Shown piece after piece: positions 54,339-63,046 of a DNA stretch of 64,000 bases. A program made the translations under genes and the position numbers. Source of the DNA: Pirellulaceae bacterium (GTDB lineage Bacteria; Planctomycetota; Planctomycetia; Pirellulales; Pirellulaceae); contig JAKVCA010000015.1 of the NCBI GenBank assembly GCA_022448315.1, positions 180,837-244,836 of the forward strand, read 5' to 3'. A model generated the notes under the pieces. That model did not search any database, was not told the DNA's origin, and was given only the letters and a program-made list of their open reading frames with translations. Position 1 is the stretch's first letter, and every line of letters begins with the position of its first letter.

Positions 54339-55214
54339 TTGGCCGTCTGCGAGTTTTGGTGGTCTCGAATTCAAACTTCAAGGTCACGTCCAACCTCTCA
54401 CCGTAAGTCGCCTTTTATCGCGAGTTCGTTCTTGGATTCAACGTCGCTTGACGAGATCGTCCATTCCGAGGTTTGGCTCCGAATCCCGTGGGCCTACAGC
54501 ATTGCCATGTTGCTATCGGTGGCGATTTTCTTTCTCGTTGCCAAGCTGTTTCCCATGCCTCGGGCGAGAACAGGCCTCTCCCCCTTTGAAAAGTGGACGC
54601 TGATCGGGGCCGCATTCATTGGTGGAACACTTGGAGGCAAGCTCCCGTTTGTTTTGGCGCAGAAAAGCTGGTGGTCCCTTGAACCTTGGTTCATGGATGG
54701 CAAGACGATCACGACAGGACTGGTCGGCGCGTATGTTTCAGTGGAGGTTGCCAAAGCCATTCAGGGCATTCGAGTGAAGACAGGGGACGGTTTTGCCCTG
54801 CCACTTGCTGCCGCGCTCGCGGTGGGGAGGTGGGGCTGTTTTTTTAATGGGTGCTGCTACGGAGCGGTGTGCAGTTTCCCTTGGGGCGTTACATTTGCGG
54901 GAATTGATGGCGTCAGGCACCCCACACAAATCTATGAAGCGATATTTCATTCGGCGTGTTTTGGCCTGTTGTGGTTCATCAGGAAAAAGGGGCTCTGCAA
55001 GACCCATCAATTGCAACTCTATCTAGTGACATACTGTTTCTTTCGATTTCTTACCGAGTGGATTCGACCTGAGCCAGAGGTTCTGTGGCGATTGACATTT
55101 TACCAGTGGACGGTTCTGGGTTTTGCTGGCCTGCTGATGACCCAGTGGTTGTGTGAGGCTCCCCGTCAATCTCCTCTCGTGACCGGACAATGTGATATCG
55201 AGCCAGAGGAATGA
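54339..55214 (+). CDS. lgt: Prolipoprotein diacylglyceryl transferase family protein
   Basis: The protein of up to 291 residues has six to seven membrane helices and the Lgt motifs: TTGLVGAY near residue 128, GRWGCFFNGCCYG near 165, HPTQIYEA near 193 and RFLTEWIRPE near 231. Lgt moves a diacylglyceryl group from phosphatidylglycerol to the Cys of prolipoproteins. It is shorter at the N-terminus than E. coli Lgt and may be a paralogue with a related role. The start is open: the TTG used here has AGAGA before it, but the first 50 residues do not look like the family, and a start nearer to residue 40 is likely. The window holds several lipoproteins that would be substrates. Confidence 0.82.
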   Translation: MAVCEFWWSRIQTSRSRPTSHRKSPFIASSFLDSTSLDEIVHSEVWLRIPWAYSIAMLLSVAIFFLVAKLFPMPRARTGLSPFEKWTLIGAAFIGGTLGGKLPFVLAQKSWWSLEPWFMDGKTITTGLVGAYVSVEVAKAIQGIRVKTGDGFALPLAAALAVGRWGCFFNGCCYGAVCSFPWGVTFAGIDGVRHPTQIYEAIFHSACFGLLWFIRKKGLCKTHQLQLYLVTYCFFRFLTEWIRPEPEVLWRLTFYQWTVLGFAGLLMTQWLCEAPRQSPLVTGQCDIEPEE

Positions 55215-55265
55215 CCCATCGTTAGCGCGGACAAACCAGGCGGTACTGAAAAGTTGAGTTTAAGC

Positions 55266-55937
55266 ATGCACACCTTGATTGATCAGCTCCCTCAAGATTG
55301 GCGGAGGCTCTTGATGGACGAAACGAAAAAAGACTACTGGGACTCGCTCGAAGAATTCGTCTTGGAACTGCCAGAAGAGCCTCCCACCTTTCCACCTCGA
55401 GAGTTGATTTTCAACGCGTTTCATCAGACTCGATATCACGATGTCAAAGTCGTGATTTTAGGACAGGATCCGTATCACAATGAAGGGCAAGCACACGGAC
55501 TCAGTTTTTCTGTTCCTCGTGGAGTGTCTTTGCCGCCGTCGCTAAGAAATATTTATCGCGAACTTGAGGATGATCTGGGTGCAAGTCCTGGATTGGACGG
55601 CGATCTTCACCACTGGGCAAAGCAAGGTGTTCTCTTGCTCAACACTGTGCTGACGGTTGAGGCTCATCAGCCACACTCGCACCGGAAAAAAGGTTGGGAG
55701 GACTTTACCGATGCTGTGATTCAAAAATTGGTGGAACGAGAATCGCCGATCGCCTTTGTGCTTTGGGGTAAGCCGGCCCAAAAGAAAAAAGACCTGATTC
55801 TGATCCCGCCTCATTGCATCATTGAATCGGCTCACCCCTCGCCTCTGTCGGCAAGGCGAGGTTTTTTCGGAAGTCGCCCGTTTTCCAAAATCAATGACTG
55901 GCTGAACGAGCAAAGCCAGTCTCCGATTCAATGGTGA
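55266..55937 (+). CDS. ung: Uracil-DNA glycosylase (family 1)
   Basis: The 223-residue protein is a family 1 uracil-DNA glycosylase that removes uracil from DNA for base excision repair. The water-activating motif VVILGQDPYH is near residue 65, the uracil-contact segment VLLLNTVLTVE is near 122, and the DNA-intercalating loop AHPSPLS is near 190. The length is usual. I prefer the ATG at 55266 to a TTG at 55254; neither has a strong ribosome site. It follows the Lgt-family gene on the same strand. Confidence 0.97.
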   Translation: MHTLIDQLPQDWRRLLMDETKKDYWDSLEEFVLELPEEPPTFPPRELIFNAFHQTRYHDVKVVILGQDPYHNEGQAHGLSFSVPRGVSLPPSLRNIYRELEDDLGASPGLDGDLHHWAKQGVLLLNTVLTVEAHQPHSHRKKGWEDFTDAVIQKLVERESPIAFVLWGKPAQKKKDLILIPPHCIIESAHPSPLSARRGFFGSRPFSKINDWLNEQSQSPIQW

Positions 55938-55942
55938 AGCGC

Positions 55943-55986
55943 ATAAAAAGGACCGAGCAACGGTAATGAAGACGGTTGCTCGGCCC
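55943..55986 (-). terminator. Terminator of the second M28 peptidase gene
   Basis: CCGAGCAAC and GTTGCTCGG pair perfectly around a 12-base loop. On the minus strand CC and five T follow. It lies between the convergent ung and peptidase genes. Confidence 0.85.
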
Positions 55987-56030
55987 TTGGGAAAATCTCA
56001 AGATTGCTGATCAGTTTCTCACATGAAACG

Positions 56031-57893
56031 CTATCGCGGTGTTCGGCCAAGGGTGACCATCACCTCGAGCGTATCATCCCCACGCTGGACCTTCAGGACC
56101 AGTTCATCGCCCGCCCTGTTCTCTTGCAACATCTCGAGCAGGTCCTCCCGCGTTTTCAGGGCCTTGTCACCGCTGGCCACAATGACATCACCGGTTTTGA
56201 GCCCCGCAGCAGAAGCAGGAGAATCGTCGGTGACATCTTCGACGTACAGCCCGGTGATCTCATCCGAGAAATTGATTCGAGCACCGAGGTAGGCCGTTCG
56301 GCGGCGAGCCGGTCGGCTTCCTGCTCCGGCGAAGGTAGGAGCTTCTTCGAGCTTGAGCAATTCCTTGATCAAGTCCTCCGAGTAATCGATCACGCGGACG
56401 CAACCGGGCATGTTGAGCGTTTCATAGTCGTCATCGGGGGTATGGTAAGTCGAAGTCAGGCCGGTATGTAGGAACAATGCGGGAACTTGCCGCTGTTGAA
56501 ACGGCAGGTGATCACTTCCAGCAAAACCTGCAGCGATGGGTTTGAGGTCGAGGCCCGAGTCCGTTCCAGCAGCCTCGATGACTTCACGAAAATCGGGTGA
56601 GGTTCCAGCTCCGTAAATGGTCAAGGCGTCATCGCGTAGCCAACCGATCATGTCAAAGTTGATCATGGCAACGGTGGATTCGATTGGCACGACAGGGTTG
56701 TCGACGTAATACCGACTGCCGATAAGTCCGCGTTCCTCTCCTGAGAAGCCGATGAATACCAAGCGACGGGAGGGTTTTTCATCACTGGCTGCAAATCGAC
56801 GGGCAAGCTCAACGACGGCGACGGTTCCAGTTGCGTTGTCGTCTGCACCGTTGTGGACTTCAACTCGTCCTGGGGTTCGGGAGCCAAAAAGGCCCATGCC
56901 CAAGTGGTCGTAGTGGCCACCAATAACAATGGTCTCGTCGGCATGTGGGCCCTCACCTTCGATGACTCCGATGACATTGTTGCCGACCAATTTGCTCGTA
57001 TCGGATTTGAGTTGATAAGAACCCTTCCAGTTCGATAGAGGTTGGCTGAGTGGTTGAAGTTCTTCGTCAATGTGATCCGAAATTGCTTTGATGGTGTCCA
57101 GCTTTTCGCCGGATTCCAAAGTCACGGGCGAGGCCTTGAGGATCTTTTCCAAGACGGACTGCTTCATGTGAGCGAAGGGGACCGCATTTCCACGGGAGCC
57201 GAACAGGTCAGGCGTCGCCAAGACATCACCCTCTTCTTTTTCCGTAGTATACCAATCGTTGACGAGGATCAGTGCCTTGGCTTCCTTGGCACCCGCAAAT
57301 CCAAGCTTCGTTGCAATACGCGCGTAGTTGGAGTTCTCGAGTCCGTCGAAAACGCTCTCCGGATCATCCTGCTGGGGTTCGCGTCGCAGGGCGATCACGA
57401 TTTTATCCGTGACATCCACGTCGGCATACTCATCGAAGTCATGCTCATCCGCTGAAATGCCGTAGCCGACGAAGACCAATTCCCCTTCGACACTCCCATC
57501 GCTACCGGTGAGTTGGGGTTGATACTGATCCCCAATTTTGAGTTCGTGTTTCGTGCCGTCCGGGCCGGTCAGGACCAAAGAAGTTTCTTCTTCAATCACG
57601 TCTTTCTGGCCAGTGATATCAAAAGGTTGGTAATAGGAGCCGTCTTCAACACCACTCGCAATTTCCATCTTTTTGAATTCACTGCGGATGTATTCGGCCG
57701 CCGCATCAATTCCCGGTGTGCCGACGTCCCTTCCTGCGAGTTCGTCCGACGCAAGGTATTTGACTTCGTTACTGACTCGTTCAAGAACAGCCTCCTCCGA
57801 TCGATCCAGATTCTCTTTTGCCGAGGATATGCTGTGGAGCAGGGTCGCAAGGGTATAAATCGTGAAGGCGAAAAGTGTACGATACGTCGTCAC
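56031..57893 (-). CDS. M28-family metallo-aminopeptidase with PA and PDZ domains, exported
   Basis: The 620-residue product has a signal peptide (about 5-24), a protease-associated-like domain (about 130-300), an M28 core (about 305-510) and a C-terminal PDZ domain (about 530-618). The metal ligands are in GGHYDHLG, GADDNATG, SGEERGLIGS, INFDMIG and STYHTPDDD. The PDZ part contains SPASAAGLKTGDVIVAS, the peptide-binding turn. It should trim peptides in the periplasm. AAAGGAG precedes the ATG by ten bases. It is separated from the other M28 gene by four unrelated genes and differs in domain layout, so a recent duplication is unlikely. Confidence 0.93.
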   Translation of the reverse strand: MTTYRTLFAFTIYTLATLLHSISSAKENLDRSEEAVLERVSNEVKYLASDELAGRDVGTPGIDAAAEYIRSEFKKMEIASGVEDGSYYQPFDITGQKDVIEEETSLVLTGPDGTKHELKIGDQYQPQLTGSDGSVEGELVFVGYGISADEHDFDEYADVDVTDKIVIALRREPQQDDPESVFDGLENSNYARIATKLGFAGAKEAKALILVNDWYTTEKEEGDVLATPDLFGSRGNAVPFAHMKQSVLEKILKASPVTLESGEKLDTIKAISDHIDEELQPLSQPLSNWKGSYQLKSDTSKLVGNNVIGVIEGEGPHADETIVIGGHYDHLGMGLFGSRTPGRVEVHNGADDNATGTVAVVELARRFAASDEKPSRRLVFIGFSGEERGLIGSRYYVDNPVVPIESTVAMINFDMIGWLRDDALTIYGAGTSPDFREVIEAAGTDSGLDLKPIAAGFAGSDHLPFQQRQVPALFLHTGLTSTYHTPDDDYETLNMPGCVRVIDYSEDLIKELLKLEEAPTFAGAGSRPARRRTAYLGARINFSDEITGLYVEDVTDDSPASAAGLKTGDVIVASGDKALKTREDLLEMLQENRAGDELVLKVQRGDDTLEVMVTLGRTPR

Positions 57894-58194
57894 TGTAAAT
57901 CTCCTTTGGGGCCAGAATGTCTGGATGCCCGCAATGTAATTGTGAACCTTTAAGGCGGCGTCTCGTCCAATTGTCTGGGATTCTCAGGTTAAACTCAAGG
58001 TGGTACTTTTCTCAAATCGTACCTTCTTGCTGGCAGGATTGTCTGTTTCAGTTTTAGGGCCGATTACAGTGTAGTTTGGGGCAAGCTTGGTATCTTTTCT
58101 CGCATTTTCCCACTCGAAAACAACTCGCTGATCTTGATATCCAGCCCAGCCGACTATCGAACGGAACTTTAGAAAATTGCCTCCGAGAAGAAGA
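57894..58194. other. Divergent intergenic region with a coding-like minus frame
   Basis: This 301-base gap lies between the peptidase and the metal-binding lipoprotein gene. A minus-strand frame ending at 57984 has protein-like composition over about 60 codons (VGWAGYQDQRVVFEWENARKD) but no start or ribosome site. It may be a gene remnant. Confidence 0.35.
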
Positions 58195-59148
58195 ATGACG
58201 ATGACATGCACGGTCAATTCGCTCCGATTTATCGCGACAGTATGGATCGGTTCTCTGTTTTTGGCGTTGATGTCTGGCTGTCGAGGCGACTCCGTCTCCA
58301 CCGAATCATTACCGAATGAGACCTCCAAGGTGATTACCAGTAATTATCCCTTGTGGTTCTTCGCTGAACGGCTTGGCGGTGACGAGATCGAGGTGGAACT
58401 GCCTGTTCCGACATCCATTAACCCCTCTTTCTGGCGGCCTGATGCTGAGGATGTCCAGGAGATGCAGCGCGCGAAACTTGTCGTCTTGAATGGTGCAGGT
58501 TACGAGCATTGGTTGCCCTCCGTGACGCTGTCGGCCCGAAAATTGGTGAAGACAGCCGAGCCCTTCCAAGCCCAGTGGATTCAAATTGAAACGGAAGTGA
58601 CTCATAACCACGGTCCCGAAGGCGAGCATTCTCACACGGGTTGGGCGGACCATACGTGGTTAGCTCCCGCACTTGCCAGCGAGCAGCTGCGGTCCTTGTC
58701 ACTCAGCATGGCCAAGGCCTTCCCGAACCAAGCTGCGGAAATTGAAGGTCGCGAAAAAGAGCTTCAAGTCTCACTTTCTCAGCTCAGCGAAAGCATGACG
58801 CAGAACCTTGGGGGCTACGTGGGGCAACCGTTGCTTGCTTCTCACCCCGTTTACCAGTACCTGGGAAGGCAATTGGGTGTCGAACTCGAATTGGTGGAGT
58901 GGGAGCCGGGCACAACTCCGGATGCGGCCCAACGTGAGTCTTTTGAGCAGTTACTGGAAAGGCATCCAGCTTCTGTGATGTTGTGGCAAGCGGAGCCGAC
59001 GCCATTGACTCGAGATTATCTTGAGACCCACGGTGTTAAGGTCGTTGTCTTCGAGACTTGTGGGAATCGACCCCCGCAAGGAGACTTTCTGACGAAAATG
59101 CAGTCCGGGATCGACCGTCTTGCCAAGGCACTTGAGACGAGTCCGTAG
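58195..59148 (+). CDS. Zinc/manganese-type ABC substrate-binding lipoprotein
   Basis: The 317-residue product has a lipoprotein signal with Cys in ALMSGCRG near residue 29 and a cluster A-I (ZnuA-like) binding-protein fold. ITSNYPLWFFAERLGGD begins the first lobe. The ligand-bearing loop near residue 140-155 is His-rich (HNHGPEGEHSH) and is followed by ADHTWLAP, the DPHxW-like motif; LLASHPVYQYL gives a further His. It probably binds zinc. No permease or ATPase gene is next to it, which is unusual. GAGAAGAAG precedes the ATG used. It ends three bases from the convergent coaB stop. Confidence 0.87.
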   Translation: MTMTCTVNSLRFIATVWIGSLFLALMSGCRGDSVSTESLPNETSKVITSNYPLWFFAERLGGDEIEVELPVPTSINPSFWRPDAEDVQEMQRAKLVVLNGAGYEHWLPSVTLSARKLVKTAEPFQAQWIQIETEVTHNHGPEGEHSHTGWADHTWLAPALASEQLRSLSLSMAKAFPNQAAEIEGREKELQVSLSQLSESMTQNLGGYVGQPLLASHPVYQYLGRQLGVELELVEWEPGTTPDAAQRESFEQLLERHPASVMLWQAEPTPLTRDYLETHGVKVVVFETCGNRPPQGDFLTKMQSGIDRLAKALETSP

Positions 59149-59151
59149 TAC

Positions 59152-59805
59152 TCAGGCGTTCGTTGAGCACTTTGCCTTCTCGATCAATTGCCGTTCGACC
59201 ATATCCATGATCTGTTTTGCAATCTCGGTTTTCGCGCCTTCGCACTCTAGAAGTGTGCGACCTTGTGGGTCAAGCAGTTCAATGGAGTTTCGATCACTCG
59301 TCATGGCCTCAGGGCCGTTGAGAACGATGAGGTCGCAGGACTTTCTTTCCAACTTCGTGATGGCTCGGAAGTGAGGATCTTCGGTTTCAAGGGCGAAGCC
59401 GACGGTCCACTGGTTGGCTCGTTTTGTTGCGCCGAGTGTGGCGACCACATCGGGAGTTTCCCAAAGTTCGAGTTTCAGAGATTCACCCGTTTTTGAAATC
59501 TTCTGTGAACTGACGGAAGTCGGCATGTAATCGCAGGGAGCCGCTGCACCAATGAGTCCGTCGCACGCTGGAAATTCGCGTTGGCAAGTGGCGAGCATTT
59601 CGTCCGTTGTCAGCACTTGCCGAACTTCTGCCTCCGAGGGGTACTTGAGATCAACTGGCCCGGTCACCACGACCACCTGATGACCAAGATTGAGGGCCGC
59701 GCCCGCAAGGGCGGATCCCATCTTGCCACTGGATGAATTGGTCAGGTATCGGACGGGATCAAGATATTGCCGGGTGGGTCCCGACGTAATCAGAATACGA
59801 GCCAT
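59152..59805 (-). CDS. coaB: Phosphopantothenate-cysteine ligase (CoaB)
   Basis: The 217-residue protein equals the C-terminal half of bifunctional CoaBC. ILITSGPTRQYLDPVRYLTNSSSGKMG is the usual nucleotide-binding start, AAPCDYMP the substrate loop, and KLERKSCDLIVLN the conserved Lys/Asn segment. It joins cysteine to 4'-phosphopantothenate on the way to coenzyme A. The decarboxylase half is encoded by the separate gene just upstream, 58 bases away on the same strand. The protein is complete at both ends. Confidence 0.94.
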   Translation of the reverse strand: MARILITSGPTRQYLDPVRYLTNSSSGKMGSALAGAALNLGHQVVVVTGPVDLKYPSEAEVRQVLTTDEMLATCQREFPACDGLIGAAAPCDYMPTSVSSQKISKTGESLKLELWETPDVVATLGATKRANQWTVGFALETEDPHFRAITKLERKSCDLIVLNGPEAMTSDRNSIELLDPQGRTLLECEGAKTEIAKQIMDMVERQLIEKAKCSTNA

Positions 59806-59863
59806 GGGGAATTTCTGGAGCCTCCGAGGTCAAGAGCCGCTGGGTCGTTGCAAAATGCGAAGG

Positions 59864-60397
59864 TCAGTGTTGACCGATAAATTCCAGAATCTGCTCGGGT
59901 TCCGCCATGCGGCCGCTCCCTACGTCGCGACAGCTCAGCCAGCCCTCTCCGGGCGGGACGCACACCACCCCATCGCTTTGCAGCTGTTCCAGGTTACGCT
60001 GCACCGCGGGGTGCTCCCACATGTTCGTGTTCATCGCTGGCGCCATCACAACGGGACCCTTAAACGCGAGATAGGCGGTCGAAATCAGATCATCCGCGTG
60101 GCCCTGAGCAGCCTTGGCGATGAAACTTGCTGAAGCCGGCGCAATGCACAGTAAATCGGCATTCCGTGTCAATTCAATGTGAGCGCCCAAAGGGAACGCC
60201 TGAGATTCAAAAACTTCTCGTGCCACAGCTCGTTGCGTCAGTGCCGCGAAGGTTGCCTCGCCGACGAATTTTTCCGCCGAGGGAGTCATCATGACTGTCA
60301 CACCATTACCCTGCTGTACGAGTCGACTCACCAGCGTCGCTGCCTTGTACGCAGCAATGCCCCCCGTAACGGCGACTAGAATCTCTCGACCTTGCAT
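59864..60397 (-). CDS. coaC: Phosphopantothenoylcysteine decarboxylase (CoaC)
   Basis: The 177-residue protein is the flavoprotein half of CoaBC. VAVTGGIAAYKAATLVSRL starts the fold, a His in GAHIELTRNADL is the catalytic base, and PAMNTNMWEHPA is the substrate-binding clamp motif. It decarboxylates phosphopantothenoylcysteine with FMN. The active-site Cys of the family lies near the C-terminal end (SCRDVGSGRM). It is not fused to CoaB, which follows downstream. A strong hairpin sits 15-43 bases before its ATG. Confidence 0.94.
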   Translation of the reverse strand: MQGREILVAVTGGIAAYKAATLVSRLVQQGNGVTVMMTPSAEKFVGEATFAALTQRAVAREVFESQAFPLGAHIELTRNADLLCIAPASASFIAKAAQGHADDLISTAYLAFKGPVVMAPAMNTNMWEHPAVQRNLEQLQSDGVVCVPPGEGWLSCRDVGSGRMAEPEQILEFIGQH

Positions 60398-60411
60398 GCT
60401 TTCCCTACCAT

Positions 60412-60440
60412 CAAAAAGGCCGGCGTGGTAGGCCGGCCTT
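60412..60440 (-). terminator. Hairpin terminator or attenuator between rpoZ and coaC
   Basis: AAGGCCGGC and GCCGGCCTT form a perfect 9-bp stem with a six-base loop. On the minus strand TTTTT follows partly within the stem end. It lies between rpoZ and coaC, so it may stop or reduce read-through into coaC-coaB. Confidence 0.8.
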
Positions 60441-60556
60441 GAACGTGTTCATGATATCTTCGGTCACGCTCCGCATCCCATCACGGTCGAAAGGCTAATT
60501 TTCCCGAGTCAATCTCGAAGAAATCAGCAAGTCAGCGCGAAGTCAGCTTGCGTCGA

Positions 60557-60817
60557 TTAAAGCATGTCGAGATCTAATTCCGGCGTCTCTCCAGTACCCC
60601 CTTCTTCCGTGGGGCGAGGTTCGTTGGACGCGTCAAGGAAAATCTTGTCTTGCTTGATTTCCTGCAGGACGATTTCCATGTTGTTGTTGGTTGCCATTTC
60701 GACCAGCGGGCGACTTCCCTTGTTCAGTTGCACAAGCCTTTTCTGAATCAAAGTCGACAGCTTGAACCGGCCACCGAGTTTGTTGACGATTTCTTCATTC
60801 TTCAGTTCGTCATACAT
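60557..60817 (-). CDS. rpoZ: RNA polymerase omega subunit
   Basis: The 86-residue protein matches RpoZ, which stabilises RNA polymerase and takes part in the ppGpp response. [26 protein letters not shown] is the conserved helix pair, in which RF-LS-L-KR residues contact the beta-prime subunit. The end is acidic. Its place directly after gmk is the usual order in many bacteria and supports the call; the gmk stop is three bases upstream. Confidence 0.92.
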   Translation of the reverse strand: MYDELKNEEIVNKLGGRFKLSTLIQKRLVQLNKGSRPLVEMATNNNMEIVLQEIKQDKIFLDASNEPRPTEEGGTGETPELDLDML

Positions 60818-60820
60818 TGC

Positions 60821-61405
60821 TTAATGATCTCCAACGCTCATAAGAATCCGACTAATTTCGTCAGCGGCTTCATCCGCAGCGCGATTAATGATGGTGTGCT
60901 GATAGCGAGACGCAAACTCCATTTCGCTGCGAGCGACTTCGAGCCGTCGATGCAGAGAGCTCTCGGTTTCGGTCCCTCGTTGACGCAATCGTGTCTCCAG
61001 TTCCGATGGTGATCCTGGATCGATAAACAGGGTGATTGCCGATGGGAACTGATCCAGTACCGACATCGCTCCTTGAACGTCAATCTCTAAAAGTACCCAT
61101 TTTCCTTCTTCAAGACCAGTGGCCACGCTCGACTTGAGGGTCCCGTACCAGTAGCCACGGCCGAAAACCTCCATACACTCCAAAAATTCGCCCTTACTTC
61201 GCCGGCTTTGAAACTCTTGATCAGTCAAAAAGTGGTAATCGACCCCTTCGGTCTCCCCTGATCTGGGTGGTCGGGTTGTCGCAGAGATACTCAATGCGAT
61301 TGGAAGCGGGCATATTTTCAGCAGTTGGCGAATCACCGTCGACTTTCCTGCTCCCGAGGGCCCAGAAAGTATGATCAGGTGAGGTTGATGTGAGGTGGAA
61401 TCCAC
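60821..61405 (-). CDS. gmk: Guanylate kinase
   Basis: The 194-residue protein turns GMP into GDP. The P-loop GPSGAGKST is at residues 15-23, SISATTRPPRSGE and GVDYHFL are the GMP-binding motifs, and LLEIDVQGA is the Walker B-like strand. The length is normal. The start is a GTG. It stands between yicC and rpoZ, as in many genomes, and is probably co-transcribed with rpoZ (gap of three bases). Confidence 0.97.
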   Translation of the reverse strand: MDSTSHQPHLIILSGPSGAGKSTVIRQLLKICPLPIALSISATTRPPRSGETEGVDYHFLTDQEFQSRRSKGEFLECMEVFGRGYWYGTLKSSVATGLEEGKWVLLEIDVQGAMSVLDQFPSAITLFIDPGSPSELETRLRQRGTETESSLHRRLEVARSEMEFASRYQHTIINRAADEAADEISRILMSVGDH

Positions 61406-61445
61406 AGCCGACGGACCTGAAGAAACGAGGATTTAGAGCCTGTGG

Positions 61446-62327
61446 TTACTCGACATTCTGAACCATTTCTCGAATTCGCTCGATGGCCGTTTTTATTTCC
61501 ACGACGAAATGAGCGATTTCAGAATCATTGGCCTTCGAGCCAATCGTATTCGTTTCGCGGAACATCTCCTGTGTCACGAAATCGAGTTTCCGCCCGTTGC
61601 TGTCCGCTCCTCGAGTAATCGATCGGAACTGCTCGAGGTGACTCTTCAGGCGAACGGTCTCCTCGGAAATATCACAGCGATCTGCGAAAATCCCGACTTC
61701 TCGAACCACATCGCTCGATTCGAGTCCCACCTCGTGCTTCTCGAGTAATTTTTGAAGTTTCTCGGTGAGTCGATTCTGATACTGCTCGACCACGACCGGG
61801 GCTCGCACGACAATACTGTCAAGTTCTTGTTCGATCAGATCGACGTTCTGCAAAAGGTCCTCTGCCATAGCAGAGCCTTCGCGCTCGCGCATTTCCTGCA
61901 AATGTTGGATCGCTTGGTCCAGCGCCTCCTTGATGAGGGGCCAAACGGCTTCGGAGTCCTGTTGCTTTCGTGAAGGATCCTGGAGTACTCCAGGGAGACT
62001 CAGTAGCCACTCGGCTCGGATATCGGCTTGTCCCGTTGAATTTTGCAAGCGGGACAGATGGCCGATGTATCCGTTGAGGACTGACTCATTGACCTGAATG
62101 TCCGTCGAAGAAAGTTGCCTCTCAATTCGAACATTGAGGTTCACCGTTCCTCGCTTGAGCTGCCCTCGGACGTAATCTTCAATCTTGGGGTCGAGCAAAC
62201 CAAAGCCGTCCGAGCACCGCACATTGACTTTCAAGAAACGATTGTTGATGGAACGGGCTTCTGCGAGGACATGCAGTTGACCATTAGTCGACTGCCCCTC
62301 CCCGTGTCCTGTCATGCTCAAAAGCAA
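61446..62327 (-). CDS. yicC: YicC-family endoribonuclease
   Basis: The 293-residue protein matches the YicC/YloC family from the start MLLSMTGHGEGQ through RSINNRFLKVNVR to the C-terminal motif GRKLDFVTQEMFRETNTIGSKAND in separate parts. Family members degrade small RNAs such as RyhB in E. coli. It lies 40 bases upstream of gmk, the typical neighbour. Confidence 0.95.
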   Translation of the reverse strand: MLLSMTGHGEGQSTNGQLHVLAEARSINNRFLKVNVRCSDGFGLLDPKIEDYVRGQLKRGTVNLNVRIERQLSSTDIQVNESVLNGYIGHLSRLQNSTGQADIRAEWLLSLPGVLQDPSRKQQDSEAVWPLIKEALDQAIQHLQEMREREGSAMAEDLLQNVDLIEQELDSIVVRAPVVVEQYQNRLTEKLQKLLEKHEVGLESSDVVREVGIFADRCDISEETVRLKSHLEQFRSITRGADSNGRKLDFVTQEMFRETNTIGSKANDSEIAHFVVEIKTAIERIREMVQNVE

Positions 62328-62416
62328 TGAAAATCTCCCGCCTCAGACGGTCATCGATCCGAAAGTGGTTGCTCATCACTGAATGGCTTCAGTTCTACTC
62401 CATCGGTTCCGAAGCC

Positions 62417-62938
62417 TTACTGATCTGAGTTGCCGTCACCCGTTTCTTCACCAGGTGACTCTGGCTCATCTGGTGTGGAACTCTCGGGCGAACTTTCCTC
62501 CGGGGCATCCTCCGGTTTCGCCCCATCGTCGATCGGATTCTGCGGTTCGGGTGCTTCATCTCCGCCCGGAACACCGCTGAACCCGTCATCGATCGCGGGA
62601 TTCACTTCAGGTTTTTCTTCGCTTTGTCCACCTTGCATTAGCGAGGGTTCGCTTGAACCTGCCGTATCCAATGTTTTTGGCGGTTCATAAATCTTGTAGG
62701 TCAGCATGCAAAGCAAAATCCAGATCAATGCGGTGATGACGGTGATCTTGGTGAATACATCACCAGCTCGGGTACCCAGAGCACTTTCTCCACCCATGCC
62801 ACCGAGAGCACCTGCAAGACCGCCCCCCTTGCCTCTTTGGACAAGGATCAGCAGGATGAGAAACAGCGTGACCAAAAATAACGCAGTCCCAAGCAGGAAG
62901 CCGCCAATATTAAATCCTAAAAGTGCGAATTCGAGCAT
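62417..62938 (-). CDS. secG: Protein translocase subunit SecG with acidic tail
   Basis: The 173-residue protein begins with the two SecG membrane helices (about 8-30 and 60-82) joined by the signature loop LVQRGKGGGLAGALGG. SecG supports protein export through SecYEG. The normal length is 75-110 residues; here a Pro/Glu/Asp/Ser-rich tail of about 85 residues follows the second helix. The ATG at 62938 is preceded by GGGAG eight bases upstream. It is downstream of tpiA, a common neighbour of secG. Confidence 0.93.
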   Translation of the reverse strand: MLEFALLGFNIGGFLLGTALFLVTLFLILLILVQRGKGGGLAGALGGMGGESALGTRAGDVFTKITVITALIWILLCMLTYKIYEPPKTLDTAGSSEPSLMQGGQSEEKPEVNPAIDDGFSGVPGGDEAPEPQNPIDDGAKPEDAPEESSPESSTPDEPESPGEETGDGNSDQ

Positions 62939-63046
62939 GGTGCATTCTCCCACCTTCAACTCCTGTGGACCCTGTTCCGACCAGCGAGGGTCAAGGTGCT
63001 GACAAATTTAACTGAATCGGGTTTGATTGACCGACAATCTATTTCT

